DNA from: Geothrix fuzhouensis
GTDB taxonomy: Bacteria > Acidobacteriota > Holophagae > Holophagales > Holophagaceae
Assembly: GCF_024609325.1 (NCBI RefSeq)
Contig: NZ_JANHMQ010000004.1
Span: 1-64,000, forward strand
DNA length: 64,000 nt
Direction of reading: 5' to 3'
Shown: positions 25,138 to 33,397 of the stretch, in pieces
Layout of the letters: each line of letters starts with the position of its first letter
Position numbering within the stretch: the first letter of the stretch is position 1
Translations under genes and position numbers: made by a program
The notes under the pieces: model-generated
Told to the model about the DNA's origin: nothing
The model's database searches: none
Seen by the model: only the letters and a program-made list of their open reading frames with translations

Positions 25138-25890
25138 CTACTTCTTCACCACCTTGGCGTCTTCGACGAGGACCGCGTAGGAATAGCCCGAACCGAAGTC
25201 CTTGTCCAGGCGCACCACGCCCGTGACGGTGACGGTATCGCCCTTGGCGGCCCCGTCGTTGCTGGTGACGGTGATGTCGTTGGTGCCAGCCTTCGCATCG
25301 CCGCTGCCGTCCTGAAGATGCAGCCAGTTCTTGCCCATGATGCCGGCGTTGTACTTCACGACCTTGCCGCGCACGGTGACCGTCTTTCCCTTGAGGCTGC
25401 CCTTCTGGGCCCAGACTTCGGCCACGGTGCGAGCGTCTGCTCCGGAAGCCTTCTCGACCTTGCCCACTTCCACGGCCGCCGCCGGCTGGCCTGCGGAGGC
25501 ATGCGGATCGCCTGCGGGAGCAGCGGCCGGGCCAGTGCCGGCCAGGGTGCCGAAATAGATCTGGGCGAAGGTCCGCTTCAAAGTCTTGGATTCGAAGTCC
25601 CGCATGATCATGGCGCCGGTCACCGTGACCTCGGCACCCTTCTCGACCTTGGTTTCGGGCACGGCGGCCCAGACTTCGCCCTGGGCCGTCTGGATTCGCA
25701 GGTAGGAATAGGGTGAGGCGGCGATGCGCTCCAGGAGCTTCCCGGTGACGGACAGGCCGGCGGAAGGCGCGGGGGCCGGCGTGGTGGCCTGGCCCTGGAT
25801 GGGGGCGGCCACCACGGGGGCCTGGGACTTGTTGGAATTGCAGCCGATGATGGCCGCGGCGATGAGCAGAACAGGAAGGGCGCTGCGCAT
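25138..25890 (-). CDS. Putative lipoprotein with two OB-like domains
   Basis: A 250-aa protein with a lipoprotein signal peptide (LLIAAAIIGC, lipidated Cys near residue 17), a low-complexity Ala/Pro linker and two strand-rich segments. The segments (about 45-115 and 145-250) contain VTVTGAMIM and KTVTVRGKVVKYN, which resemble tRNA_anti-like OB folds of secreted proteins. The start at 25890 follows AAGGAG. The role is unknown; such domains usually bind metabolites or nucleic acid at the envelope. Confidence 0.8.
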   Translation of the reverse strand: MRSALPVLLIAAAIIGCNSNKSQAPVVAAPIQGQATTPAPAPSAGLSVTGKLLERIAASPYSYLRIQTAQGEVWAAVPETKVEKGAEVTVTGAMIMRDFESKTLKRTFAQIYFGTLAGTGPAAAPAGDPHASAGQPAAAVEVGKVEKASGADARTVAEVWAQKGSLKGKTVTVRGKVVKYNAGIMGKNWLHLQDGSGDAKAGTNDITVTSNDGAAKGDTVTVTGVVRLDKDFGSGYSYAVLVEDAKVVKK

Positions 25891-25946
25891 GGATGGGACT
25901 CCTTGTTGGGACCGGAAACAGGTCACGGGGACCCTGAAGCTTAAGG

Positions 25947-26951
25947 TCAAACGCCTATGACCGTCGACAAAGGCCCCGCCGGGGTGGTTTTTCCCTCGCC
26001 TTGGGGGGCAGGCTCGCGCGCGGGGTCGTCCCAGAAGGGGTAGAAGCAGTACCACTGGCTGGGATGCCGGCGGATCAGCGTCTCCAGATCGGCCACGTAG
26101 GATCGCATCCCGGCCTCGATGGCCGCCATCCGTTCTCCGCGGCCCCCCAGGATGTGGAGGGGTGCCCCGAAGTGGGCATGGAAGCGCCGGGCTTCGTCCG
26201 TATAGAAGAAGCTGGTGACGATCGGAGCACCGGTCATGGCCGCCAGTTCCCAGGGCCCCCGGGGGAAGGGCACTTCCCGGCCGAAAAAGGGCATGGGTAC
26301 GCCGTTCAGGCTGAAGTCCCGGTCTCCCTGCATGCCGATCAGCCGCCCTTCGCGGAGGAGCTTCACCAGGGGCAGGGTGGAAAACCCCACCCCGTCTACA
26401 GGCAGGCCCACCACGCCGCCCTGGGCGCGCAGGCGTTCCCGGAGGCGCTCTACCGCTTCAAAGCGGTCGGGCTTGTAGACCGCGTGGACCTTCAAGTTCC
26501 GGGCCTTCAGCAGCAGCCCGCCCAATTCGTAGTTACCGGCGTGGGCCGTGAGGAGGATGACACCTTTGCCCTCGGCCATGGCCGCATCCATGTGCTCCAG
26601 CCCATCAATGCTCGCGAACTGCGCCAGGGCGTCTTCTGCGGGTCGCTGGCCGTAGAAAAAGAAATCCACCCAGGCGCGGGCGTGCTGGCGAACCATCTCG
26701 CGGGCGGTGCGCTCCACATCGGGATGGGTGGGCCGCAGCCCGAGCACCCGCGAGGTGTTGCCGAGGATCGCCTCAAGGTATTTGGGCCGAAGCGTCATGA
26801 AGGCGTTGGCGACCTGATCCGCAATCTCGTGGGCCCGCTCTCGCCGGGCGAAGGATCGTGCGGCGAAGAAGAAGAGCGGAAACAGGGACCCGAAGACGGC
26901 CCCGTAGACGAGGCCAAGGAGCCTGGAATCGGACTGCATGCGGTCCTGCAT
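25947..26951 (-). CDS. LpxL/HtrB-family lipid acyltransferase
   Basis: A 334-aa acyltransferase of the lysophospholipid / lipid A biosynthesis family. It has an N-terminal membrane anchor (about 15-35) and the HxxxxE catalytic motif (TAHAGNYE), followed by conserved DRDFSLNGVPMPFFGR. In Gram-negative bacteria such enzymes add secondary acyl chains to lipid A at the inner membrane. The ATG at 26951 has TAGGAG at good spacing. Nine bp separate it from the rsgA stop, so the two are probably one transcript. Confidence 0.88.
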   Translation of the reverse strand: MQDRMQSDSRLLGLVYGAVFGSLFPLFFFAARSFARRERAHEIADQVANAFMTLRPKYLEAILGNTSRVLGLRPTHPDVERTAREMVRQHARAWVDFFFYGQRPAEDALAQFASIDGLEHMDAAMAEGKGVILLTAHAGNYELGGLLLKARNLKVHAVYKPDRFEAVERLRERLRAQGGVVGLPVDGVGFSTLPLVKLLREGRLIGMQGDRDFSLNGVPMPFFGREVPFPRGPWELAAMTGAPIVTSFFYTDEARRFHAHFGAPLHILGGRGERMAAIEAGMRSYVADLETLIRRHPSQWYCFYPFWDDPAREPAPQGEGKTTPAGPLSTVIGV

Positions 26952-26959
26952 CCCGACTC

Positions 26960-28099
26960 CTAGCGCCACACGTTCTGGTTGGGGTTGCGGTCTTCCATCT
27001 CCAGCCACAGGCGCTGGAGGCTCTGGAGGCGCTCGGGGTAATCAAGTTCCAGTTGGTCCAGGGTCGCCTCGTCCTCGGCGTCGAAGGCGCAGGGATCTGC
27101 CAGGACTTCCGCCGGGAATTCGGGAAACACGGTGGCCAGGAGGGTGCGATCGAACCCCCGGACGCTGAGGGTGCGGATGCCGGGCGTGTCCACCAGGGTG
27201 CCGCCGGAGGCCAGCGCCAGCCAACGGGCGGCGGTGGTGGTCTGCTTGCCCGTGCCGAACTTGGTGAGGCCACCGGTCTTCAAGGCCATCTCGGGCTGGA
27301 GGGCGTTCAGCAGGGTGCTCTTGCCCACGCCGCTGTGACCCAAGAGCACCACCACCTTGCCCTGGATCAGCTCGCGCAGGGGTTCGAGGCCCTCGCCTTT
27401 CAGGGCCGAGGTCTCGTGGATGAAGATCCCCTGCTCACGCAGCGGGTCCAGTTCCGGCAGGGTGTCCTTCTTCGAAGCCCGGTCCCGCTTGGTGATGAGC
27501 ACGCGGAAGGTGAGACCCGCATCGAGGGCCAGCACCTGGGCCCGCTCCAGCAGACCGGGGCGGAGGGGGGGGTCCACCACGGCGGCGCAGATCCAGAGTT
27601 CGTCGGCGTTGGCGCAGATGAGCTGCCAGGGTTCCCGGTCGTCGATGCCGCCCCGCTTGAGCAGGGTCTTGCGTGGCATCACGGCCACGACCTGGGCCTC
27701 GGGGGAACCGCCGTCACCACGCACCGGGAGGTGGGCGGGGAATCTGGGATCGTCCGGTTCGACGGGGACGACCGAGTAGCGCACCCGGTCGCCGCAGACG
27801 AGGCGCACGCCCTTGAGTTTGCCGCCCAGGGTAGCCCGCATCACCGTGCGATCGGCCAGCTCCAGGTCCACCCACTGGCTATGGCGCTGGATGAGGGTGG
27901 CCTCGGGCAGGTGCATCCAGGGCGTGGGATCGGGCAGGCGCAGCAGCGAGTTGGCATCATGCGACTCGATGCCGGTCTCCAACCGCTCGGCATGGCGTTG
28001 CCGCCGCTTGCTGTCCGTCGACCGCTCGCGGGAGTAGGCTTCCCGATGGTCCAGGTCGTGGGCCTCCCGGCTCTGGCCGAGGCGGAACTTGCGGGTCAT
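26960..28099 (-). CDS. rsgA: Ribosome small subunit GTPase RsgA, lacking the zinc knuckle
   Basis: A circularly permuted GTPase that helps 30S maturation. The 379-aa protein has an OB-like N-terminal domain. The G motifs follow in permuted order: TKRD (G4), SALKG (G5), GHSGVGKST (G1) and DTPG (G3). The C-terminal region, usually a zinc knuckle with three Cys and one His, here retains only one Cys (DPCAF) before the final helices. The first 70 residues are unusually basic and charged. The ATG at 28099 is preferred over one 48 bp upstream that lies in repeat sequence. Confidence 0.93.
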   Translation of the reverse strand: MTRKFRLGQSREAHDLDHREAYSRERSTDSKRRQRHAERLETGIESHDANSLLRLPDPTPWMHLPEATLIQRHSQWVDLELADRTVMRATLGGKLKGVRLVCGDRVRYSVVPVEPDDPRFPAHLPVRGDGGSPEAQVVAVMPRKTLLKRGGIDDREPWQLICANADELWICAAVVDPPLRPGLLERAQVLALDAGLTFRVLITKRDRASKKDTLPELDPLREQGIFIHETSALKGEGLEPLRELIQGKVVVLLGHSGVGKSTLLNALQPEMALKTGGLTKFGTGKQTTTAARWLALASGGTLVDTPGIRTLSVRGFDRTLLATVFPEFPAEVLADPCAFDAEDEATLDQLELDYPERLQSLQRLWLEMEDRNPNQNVWR

Positions 28100-28120
28100 G
28101 GCCGAACCATGAAAAAGAGC

Positions 28121-28261
28121 GGGAACACAGAAGACGCAGAAAACCACAGAAGGCGCAGAGGGAAAGCAGAATGAGCGTGGTGGCCTCGAATGAATCCCAT
28201 CAATCGCCTCATGCCCTTCTCTTCTGTGTCCTCTGTGCGAATTCTGTGCCCTCTGTGCTCC
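28121..28261. repeat. Inverted-repeat element with CACAGAG-type arms
   Basis: Between rsgA and efp, 28121-28167 and the reverse complement of 28213-28261 align along nearly their whole length as imperfect copies rich in CACAGAGG/CACAGAAG words. They flank about 45 bp of unrelated sequence. There is no coding potential. Iterated words of this kind produce spurious translated stretches in many genomes. Confidence 0.75.
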
Positions 28262-28268
28262 AAAAGCT

Positions 28269-28844
28269 TTAGGCCCTGCCCGCGAACTCGCCGGTTTCGG
28301 TGCTCACCTTGATCTTCTCGCCCTCCTTGATGAAGAGGGGCACCTTGATCTCGATGCCGGTCTCGAGCTTGGCGGGCTTGGTGACGTTGCCGCTGGCGGT
28401 GTCGCCCCGGGCACCAGGTTCGGTGTAGGTGACGGCCAGTTCGACTTGGCTGGGCATCTGGAGGCCGATGGGATTGCCGTTGAATTTCTGGATCTGCACG
28501 ATGAGGCCTTCGGTCAGGTAATCGAGCGCATCGCCCATGAGCGTGGCACCCAGCGTGTGGGTCTCGTAGGTCTCCTGGTCCATGAAGTGCGATCCGTCGC
28601 CGTCGCTGTAGAGGTAGCTGGCGGGGGCGAGGACGAGGTCGGGTTCCTTGAACTTGTCACCGGCCTTGAAGGTCTTGTCGAAGACGGCTCGGGTGAGGAG
28701 ATTCCGCATCTTGATCCGGACCAGGGTCTGGCCGCCCCGGGCTGTGGGCGTTGAAATCTCCACATCCAGGCAGTGAAAAGGCGTGTCTTCGAGTTCGAAG
28801 AACATCTTGCGTTTGATCTCGATGGCTTCGAGCAGGGCGGCCAT
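28269..28844 (-). CDS. efp: Elongation factor P, with an EfpL/YeiP-like tip loop
   Basis: Promotes peptide-bond formation at polyproline stalls. The 191-aa protein has the three-domain EF-P layout and the C-terminal signature around GIEIKVPLFIKEGEKI. The tip loop of domain I reads STPTARGG (Arg36 at or next to the tip) rather than the PGKG loop modified by EpmA. The same loop occurs in YeiP/EfpL. The body resembles ordinary EF-P (NLLTRAVFDKTFKAGDK). The ATG at 28844 is correct; the frame runs open into the antisense of the divergent kinase gene. Confidence 0.93.
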   Translation of the reverse strand: MAALLEAIEIKRKMFFELEDTPFHCLDVEISTPTARGGQTLVRIKMRNLLTRAVFDKTFKAGDKFKEPDLVLAPASYLYSDGDGSHFMDQETYETHTLGATLMGDALDYLTEGLIVQIQKFNGNPIGLQMPSQVELAVTYTEPGARGDTASGNVTKPAKLETGIEIKVPLFIKEGEKIKVSTETGEFAGRA

Positions 28845-28919
28845 GGGAACTCCAGAATGTCGAATCTTCCATTCTAGCCCGGCTTGGGACGGGGATCTCG
28901 TGGTTAGAATTTCAGTTCC

Positions 28920-30134
28920 ATGGCGGATCCAAGAACCATCGGCAGGTACCAAGTTGTACGGCCCATCGGACAGGGCGGCATGGGGACCGTCTATCTGGCC
29001 GAGGACCCGCTGCTCAAGCGTCGCGTGGCCATCAAGGTGGTACGGGTCACAGGCGCTGCGCGGCACCAGGCCACCTTGCGCTTCCGCCGCGAGGCCGAGA
29101 TCAGCGCCCAGCTCAACCATCCGAATCTGGTGACGATCTTCGATGTAGGCGTGGAAGAAGATCTGGGGCCCTTCCTGGCCATGGAATATGTGGAGGGCAA
29201 AAGCCTCGGTCGGCACATCAAGGACCGGGACCTGGACACGGAAACCAGCGCCCGCGTGCTGATCCAGGCCATGCGTGCCCTGCGCGCCGCCCACCGCCGG
29301 GCCATCGTGCACCGTGACGTGAAACCCGAGAACATCCTGCTCAGCGAAGAGGGCCGGGCCAAGCTCATGGACTTCGGCATCGCCCGGACCCTGGGCCACA
29401 TGAGCCTCAGTCCCGAGCAGTCCTTGGACCTGGCTCCGATGGACGAGGGTGAGGTGGCTCTGGCCCAGACACTGGCGCTCCGACTGACTTCCTCAGGCGA
29501 TTTCCTGGGATCTCCCGCTTACGCACCGCCGGAGGTGCTCCGGGGCAGCGAGGGAACACCGGCCTCGGACCGCTACAGCTTCGCGGCCACGGCTTTCGAA
29601 TTGCTTACGGGCAAGCTGCCCCATCCGGGCGGCGGGCTCACCGAGATCATCCTTCACATCCTCCAGGAGCCGGTCGCCCTCCCACCGGACCTCTCTCCCC
29701 GCATGGCAGCTGTGTTCAAGCGGGCCCTGGCGGCCGATCCGGACGATCGCTACACCACCCTGCCGGAGTTCATGGAGGAACTGATCGACGCGTTGCCAGG
29801 CCCTGTCAGCATGCGGGCCCGGCTCTTCACCTTCCTGGGTCAGGATGAGGACGGCAGCGGGAGCGTCTCCATGACCCGGTTCCGACCCACCGAACCCGCA
29901 CCAGCCGAGGGTTCCGGAGCCCATGATTCACGGGCCCGCCGCACCGCGCCCGTGAAGATCACCCTGGCCGAGGATCCCGTGGAGACCTACCTCTCCACCC
30001 GGAAACCCACCCGGCGCGAGCTTCGCTCCGGAGGTACGGACTGGGGCCAGGTGTTGAAATGGGTTGTTCTGGCCTTCCTGGTCCTCCAGCTGTTCTGGTG
30101 GCTGGCGCCCTTCCTCTCGCGCCTCCAGCTCTAA
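28920..30134 (+). CDS. Membrane-anchored Ser/Thr protein kinase
   Basis: A 404-aa Hanks-type kinase with glycine loop GQGGMGTVY (about 18-26), VAIK lysine, HRDVKPEN catalytic loop, DFG and a GSPAYAPPE activation segment. The stretch between DFG and APPE is about 25-30 residues longer than usual and acidic, which is odd. A low-complexity linker leads to one C-terminal membrane helix (about 380-398) with almost no extracytoplasmic domain, so no ligand sensor is evident. It diverges from efp by 75 bp and converges on the CPBP gene. Confidence 0.93.
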   Translation: MADPRTIGRYQVVRPIGQGGMGTVYLAEDPLLKRRVAIKVVRVTGAARHQATLRFRREAEISAQLNHPNLVTIFDVGVEEDLGPFLAMEYVEGKSLGRHIKDRDLDTETSARVLIQAMRALRAAHRRAIVHRDVKPENILLSEEGRAKLMDFGIARTLGHMSLSPEQSLDLAPMDEGEVALAQTLALRLTSSGDFLGSPAYAPPEVLRGSEGTPASDRYSFAATAFELLTGKLPHPGGGLTEIILHILQEPVALPPDLSPRMAAVFKRALAADPDDRYTTLPEFMEELIDALPGPVSMRARLFTFLGQDEDGSGSVSMTRFRPTEPAPAEGSGAHDSRARRTAPVKITLAEDPVETYLSTRKPTRRELRSGGTDWGQVLKWVVLAFLVLQLFWWLAPFLSRLQL

Positions 30135-30144
30135 TCGGGCCCGG

Positions 30145-31491
30145 TCAGGCGAAGGCCCGCATCAACAGGAAGAGCGTTCCGTTCCAGCAGGCATGCACCA
30201 GGATGGCGGGCCATAGGCTTCCAGTCCGGCGCACAGCCAGGGCGAGCACCAGCCCCAGGGTGCTGAGGATGGGCAGGCCGGCGGGCTGCAGATGGATGAC
30301 CCCAAAGAGGAGGGCGGAGGCGAACAAGGCGACGGTGACCCGGCCCTGGCGTGCCATCACGGGGAACAGGAAGCCTCGGAACAGCAGCTCCTCGAAGAAG
30401 GGGGCCAGGCCAGCCACCACGGCGAACATGGCCAGGCTGGGGCCCCACCCGGTCAGCCCCCGCAGGAGCTCCTGCAGGTCCCGCTGGGGGCTCTGGTCGG
30501 GCCTCATCACCAGGCTCGTGACCATCGCCACAGTCAGCACCAGGAAGACCGCCAGGGCCAGGAAGGCCGCGCCCCAGGCCAGGTTCTGCCGGAGAGAACC
30601 TGGGGCCAGCCGCCGCCACAGCTCGGTGAAGCTGAGCCCTTCGGCCCAGCAGAGCAGGCGAACCCCGATGGTGGCGTGGAAGAGGGTGCCCACGGGCACG
30701 ACGGCCCAGCGGAGGGCGGGCCAGGGCATGAGAGCCAGCGATGCCAGATTGCCTGCGGCGAAGAAGGCCATGAACCAGCCGAGGAAGACGAGGGTTGCCG
30801 CCCGGCCCGACAAGCCCCAATCCGGCAAGGGCCGGGTTGGCCGCTGTCGGCGGGTGGTCCAGAGGTAGATCCCCATGACGAGGCCCCCCACCGCCAGGCC
30901 CAGCACCAGCAAGCCGAGGCTGCCAAGCGTCGCGAGGCGGGTCAGCAGGGTGGTGCGAGCCTGAGCGCGCAGGGCCGCGCCAGAGGCGGGGCCCCCCTCT
31001 CGGTCCTGGAGCCTGGCCTCCAGCAGGGTGGCGGTATAGCCATTCCCCAGTCGCCGCCGCACATCCTCGCGGCTGGGGGTGTCTGGGATGGGATCGTTTC
31101 CGTAGGCCGCAGCGAAGGCCTTTCGGAAATGCTCGCCACCGATCCCGGCCGGGCTGCCCTCCGCGACGAGCGCGCGAGCCTCGTCAGGATCGCCCAATTC
31201 CGCCATGAGCACCGCCAGCAGGGCCCGATCCCAGGGCTCCACCAGCTGTGTCCGCGCCCTGCTCCACTCCTTCTGCCCGACTTTGGCGCCATCCAGCAGC
31301 CGGGGGCCTGCCAGGGCTGCCTCCAGCATCTGGCCTTGGAGGCTGGTCCGCGCAGAGGGCCGGTCATTCGCCACCTGGCGGGTATGGAGGGTGAAGTTCA
31401 CGACCAGCAGGGTGATGAGGGCCAGGAACGCGATGAGGGGGTCTGCCCAGCGGCGGTCGGGGTGCCAGGGGCTAGGAGGGATGGGATCCAT
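30145..31491 (-). CDS. CPBP-family intramembrane protease
   Basis: A 448-aa polytopic membrane protein. The C-terminal half has the CPBP (CAAX protease and bacteriocin-processing) motifs: EELLFRGF (Glu-Glu and Arg), FGVIHLQ and ILVHACWN. The N-terminal part has one helix and a soluble, Ala/Arg-rich segment (about 50-190) not seen in minimal members. The bacterial substrate is unknown. Confidence 0.88.
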   Translation of the reverse strand: MDPIPPSPWHPDRRWADPLIAFLALITLLVVNFTLHTRQVANDRPSARTSLQGQMLEAALAGPRLLDGAKVGQKEWSRARTQLVEPWDRALLAVLMAELGDPDEARALVAEGSPAGIGGEHFRKAFAAAYGNDPIPDTPSREDVRRRLGNGYTATLLEARLQDREGGPASGAALRAQARTTLLTRLATLGSLGLLVLGLAVGGLVMGIYLWTTRRQRPTRPLPDWGLSGRAATLVFLGWFMAFFAAGNLASLALMPWPALRWAVVPVGTLFHATIGVRLLCWAEGLSFTELWRRLAPGSLRQNLAWGAAFLALAVFLVLTVAMVTSLVMRPDQSPQRDLQELLRGLTGWGPSLAMFAVVAGLAPFFEELLFRGFLFPVMARQGRVTVALFASALLFGVIHLQPAGLPILSTLGLVLALAVRRTGSLWPAILVHACWNGTLFLLMRAFA

Positions 31492-31501
31492 GGCTTCCAG
31501 G

Positions 31502-31870
31502 CTACGCGAAGGGTGGGCGCCCGGTGCGCCGGAAGCGCCAGACTGCCACCCAGAGATACACGGCGTTCAGCAGGCGGGGCAGGCCGGGGATGGCCAACAG
31601 GGGGACCGCCCACCGCCAGCCTGGCAACCGGCGCGCGATGGGCCGAAGGAGATCCACCCCGGCCCAGATTTTCCGCGTGCCCAGATCAAGGCCGTGGATC
31701 TCCTTCTCGATCGGCCTCCCGGCCAGTTCGGGTGCCAGCGCCAACAGGTCGGGATCCCGGAGGGAGACCAGGTGCAGCAGCCCTTGTCGATCCCGCCGGG
31801 CCAGCCACAGGGCCATGCGACAGCAGAGGGTGCAGGCGGGGTCGTAGGCGAGGAGGAGGGGGGCGGGCAT
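31502..31870 (-). CDS. DCC-family (DUF393) thiol-disulfide protein
   Basis: A 122-aa protein with the DxxCxxC-type motif (DPACTLCC, residues about 10-17) that defines the DCC family of predicted thiol-disulfide oxidoreductases, and a hydrophobic C-terminal helix. The physiological partner is unknown. It lies 10 bp upstream of the CPBP protease on the same strand and is probably co-transcribed. Confidence 0.88.
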   Translation of the reverse strand: MPAPLLLAYDPACTLCCRMALWLARRDRQGLLHLVSLRDPDLLALAPELAGRPIEKEIHGLDLGTRKIWAGVDLLRPIARRLPGWRWAVPLLAIPGLPRLLNAVYLWVAVWRFRRTGRPPFA

Positions 31871-31943
31871 CGGAAGGCATCATGCCACGGCCGAGGCGCA
31901 TCGTCCCGCGGGATGACGGTAAGGTTGAAGGTCCGGAGGCCCC

Positions 31944-32339
31944 ATGCCCTTCTCCCATCCCATTGAAGTACGGTTCAGTGACCTGGACGCCATGGGCCAC
32001 GTGAACAATGCGGTGGTCGTGAGCTTCATGGAGCAGGGGCGGTTCCAGTGGTGGCGCAGCTTCCTGGGCGGCCGGAAATTCCAGGAAGAGGGTTTCCTGA
32101 TCGCCCGGATCGAAGTGGACTACCGGATGCCGATTCTCCTGGGCGACGATGTGCGCGTGGAATTGCATTGCACGAAGGTGGGCAACAGCTCCTTCGACCT
32201 CAGCTACCGCCTGACCAAGGGCCTCGGTGGCGAGCTGTTCGCAGAAGGGAGGAGCGTGCAGGTGATGCTCGACTTCGCCACCAATCGGCCGAAACCGCTG
32301 GTGCCCACCACGCGCGAATGGCTCGAAGCGCAGGTCTGA
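31944..32339 (+). CDS. Acyl-CoA thioesterase, 4HBT hotdog family (YbgC-like)
   Basis: A 131-aa hotdog-fold protein with the family active-site stretch RFSDLDAMGHVNNAV (catalytic Asp near residue 15) and the core helix segment. Members hydrolyse acyl-CoA thioesters in the cytoplasm; the chain preference cannot be read from sequence. The ATG at 31944 begins the conserved strand after a weak site. The next gene starts 4 bp after its stop. Confidence 0.88.
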   Translation: MPFSHPIEVRFSDLDAMGHVNNAVVVSFMEQGRFQWWRSFLGGRKFQEEGFLIARIEVDYRMPILLGDDVRVELHCTKVGNSSFDLSYRLTKGLGGELFAEGRSVQVMLDFATNRPKPLVPTTREWLEAQV

Positions 32340-32343
32340 TTCC

Positions 32344-33093
32344 ATGTTGCTGGGTACCGCCGCCTGGTCCGAAGGCCCTGTGGAGCGCCGCGCCTTGGTG
32401 GGCCGCCTGGGCTCGGGCCGCCTGGCGGACTTGAACCGCATCGAGGCCATCCGCCTGCGCAAGCTCGGCGAGGGCGATCCGGACCGGCTGGCGGATGCCC
32501 TGGTGCCGTCCAGCCTCCGGCGACTGCTGGAAGGCGGATCCAGGGCCCTGGCCCGGGCGAAGCAGACCTTGGCCTACGCGGAAAAGTGGGATCGCCGGGA
32601 CACCCTGCCGACCTCCCTCGCCCCCCTCCCGGACACCGTGGAGCTGCTGCCCTGCCTCCCCCGGCCCTCGGCCCTGCATCGGGCCGACGGGACTGCCCTT
32701 GATCGCCTTGCGGTGCGGGGCCCGGGCGCGGAACTCTCGGAGCTGCCCCGCCCTGGGCTGGCGGTCCTGGGCCTGGCCGGTGGGGGTGTCGCAGGATTCT
32801 GCCTGGCGCTGGAGGACGGCGGCAGCGCCCTGCTGGGAGCCTGGATGGTGGATGCCTGGCCAGAAGGAGACCTGGAACTGAGAGCCGGCGCGATTCGCCG
32901 CAGCACGCCCCTTGGGGCTTGGGAGGGGCTGGATCAGCCGGGTCTCCGTCCCGGGGAAGTCCGGTTGCTTCTCGTCCCCAAGCTGAAGCCCCTCCAGGAG
33001 TTGCTGCCGGAGGCCGAGGTTCGCGTGGCGACGGCCTTCGAGACCCTGGTCCTCCGGGCGGGGCCGGAGGGCATCCACCCCACCGTGCACTGA
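32344..33093 (+). CDS. Unknown protein with FAH-like N-terminal segment
   Basis: A 249-aa protein that I do not firmly recognise. Residues about 20-80 (DLN near the start, DALVPSSLRRLLEGG, then an Ala/Arg helix) resemble the N-terminal domain of fumarylacetoacetate hydrolase family enzymes. The rest lacks the acidic metal-binding motifs of an active FAH fold, so an enzymatic role is doubtful. It is tightly coupled to the thioesterase (4-bp gap). Confidence 0.6.
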   Translation: MLLGTAAWSEGPVERRALVGRLGSGRLADLNRIEAIRLRKLGEGDPDRLADALVPSSLRRLLEGGSRALARAKQTLAYAEKWDRRDTLPTSLAPLPDTVELLPCLPRPSALHRADGTALDRLAVRGPGAELSELPRPGLAVLGLAGGGVAGFCLALEDGGSALLGAWMVDAWPEGDLELRAGAIRRSTPLGAWEGLDQPGLRPGEVRLLLVPKLKPLQELLPEAEVRVATAFETLVLRAGPEGIHPTVH

Positions 33094-33171
33094 AACGGTT
33101 GGTGTCACGACACCTCCGGCGGTGCACTCGTGCAAGGCTCTCGGGATTCCCCACGCTGAAGGGGGCCGGGC

Positions 33172-33391
33172 CATGTCGAGGAACGCCCGCCGCACGGACA
33201 GGTTCGTTGATCCAAACCTGCCCGGAGAGATGCACACGACCATCTCCCTGAAGCCTATGTCCTGCGGTACCGAGGTGACCATCGTCCAGGAGGCGATCCC
33301 CGACGTCATCCCACCGGAGGCCGGCCAGCTCGGCTGGCAGGAGTCGCTCCTGCTGCTGGCACAGCTGGTTGAACCTGATATCCCGGACTGA
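33172..33391 (+). pseudogene. SRPBCC/AHSA1 family remnant (C-terminal third only)
   Basis: From about 33205 the reading frame matches the C-terminal part of AHSA1-like SRPBCC proteins: a strand pair around GTEVTIVQE, then IPDVIPPE, then the long helix LGWQESLLLLAQLVE ending at the stop. The N-terminal two thirds are absent in every frame upstream, and no good start or ribosome-binding site is visible. The upstream 78 bp look like random non-coding sequence. It is best read as a decayed gene fragment. Confidence 0.7.
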
Positions 33392-33397
33392 GAGCCT

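Noticed and set aside
28845-29399. An upstream extension of efp
   Set aside because: It runs through the antisense of the divergent Ser/Thr kinase gene; EF-P begins at 28844.
30292-32004. A 570-codon plus-strand frame
   Set aside because: Antisense of the CPBP protease and DCC genes; low-complexity translation without domains.
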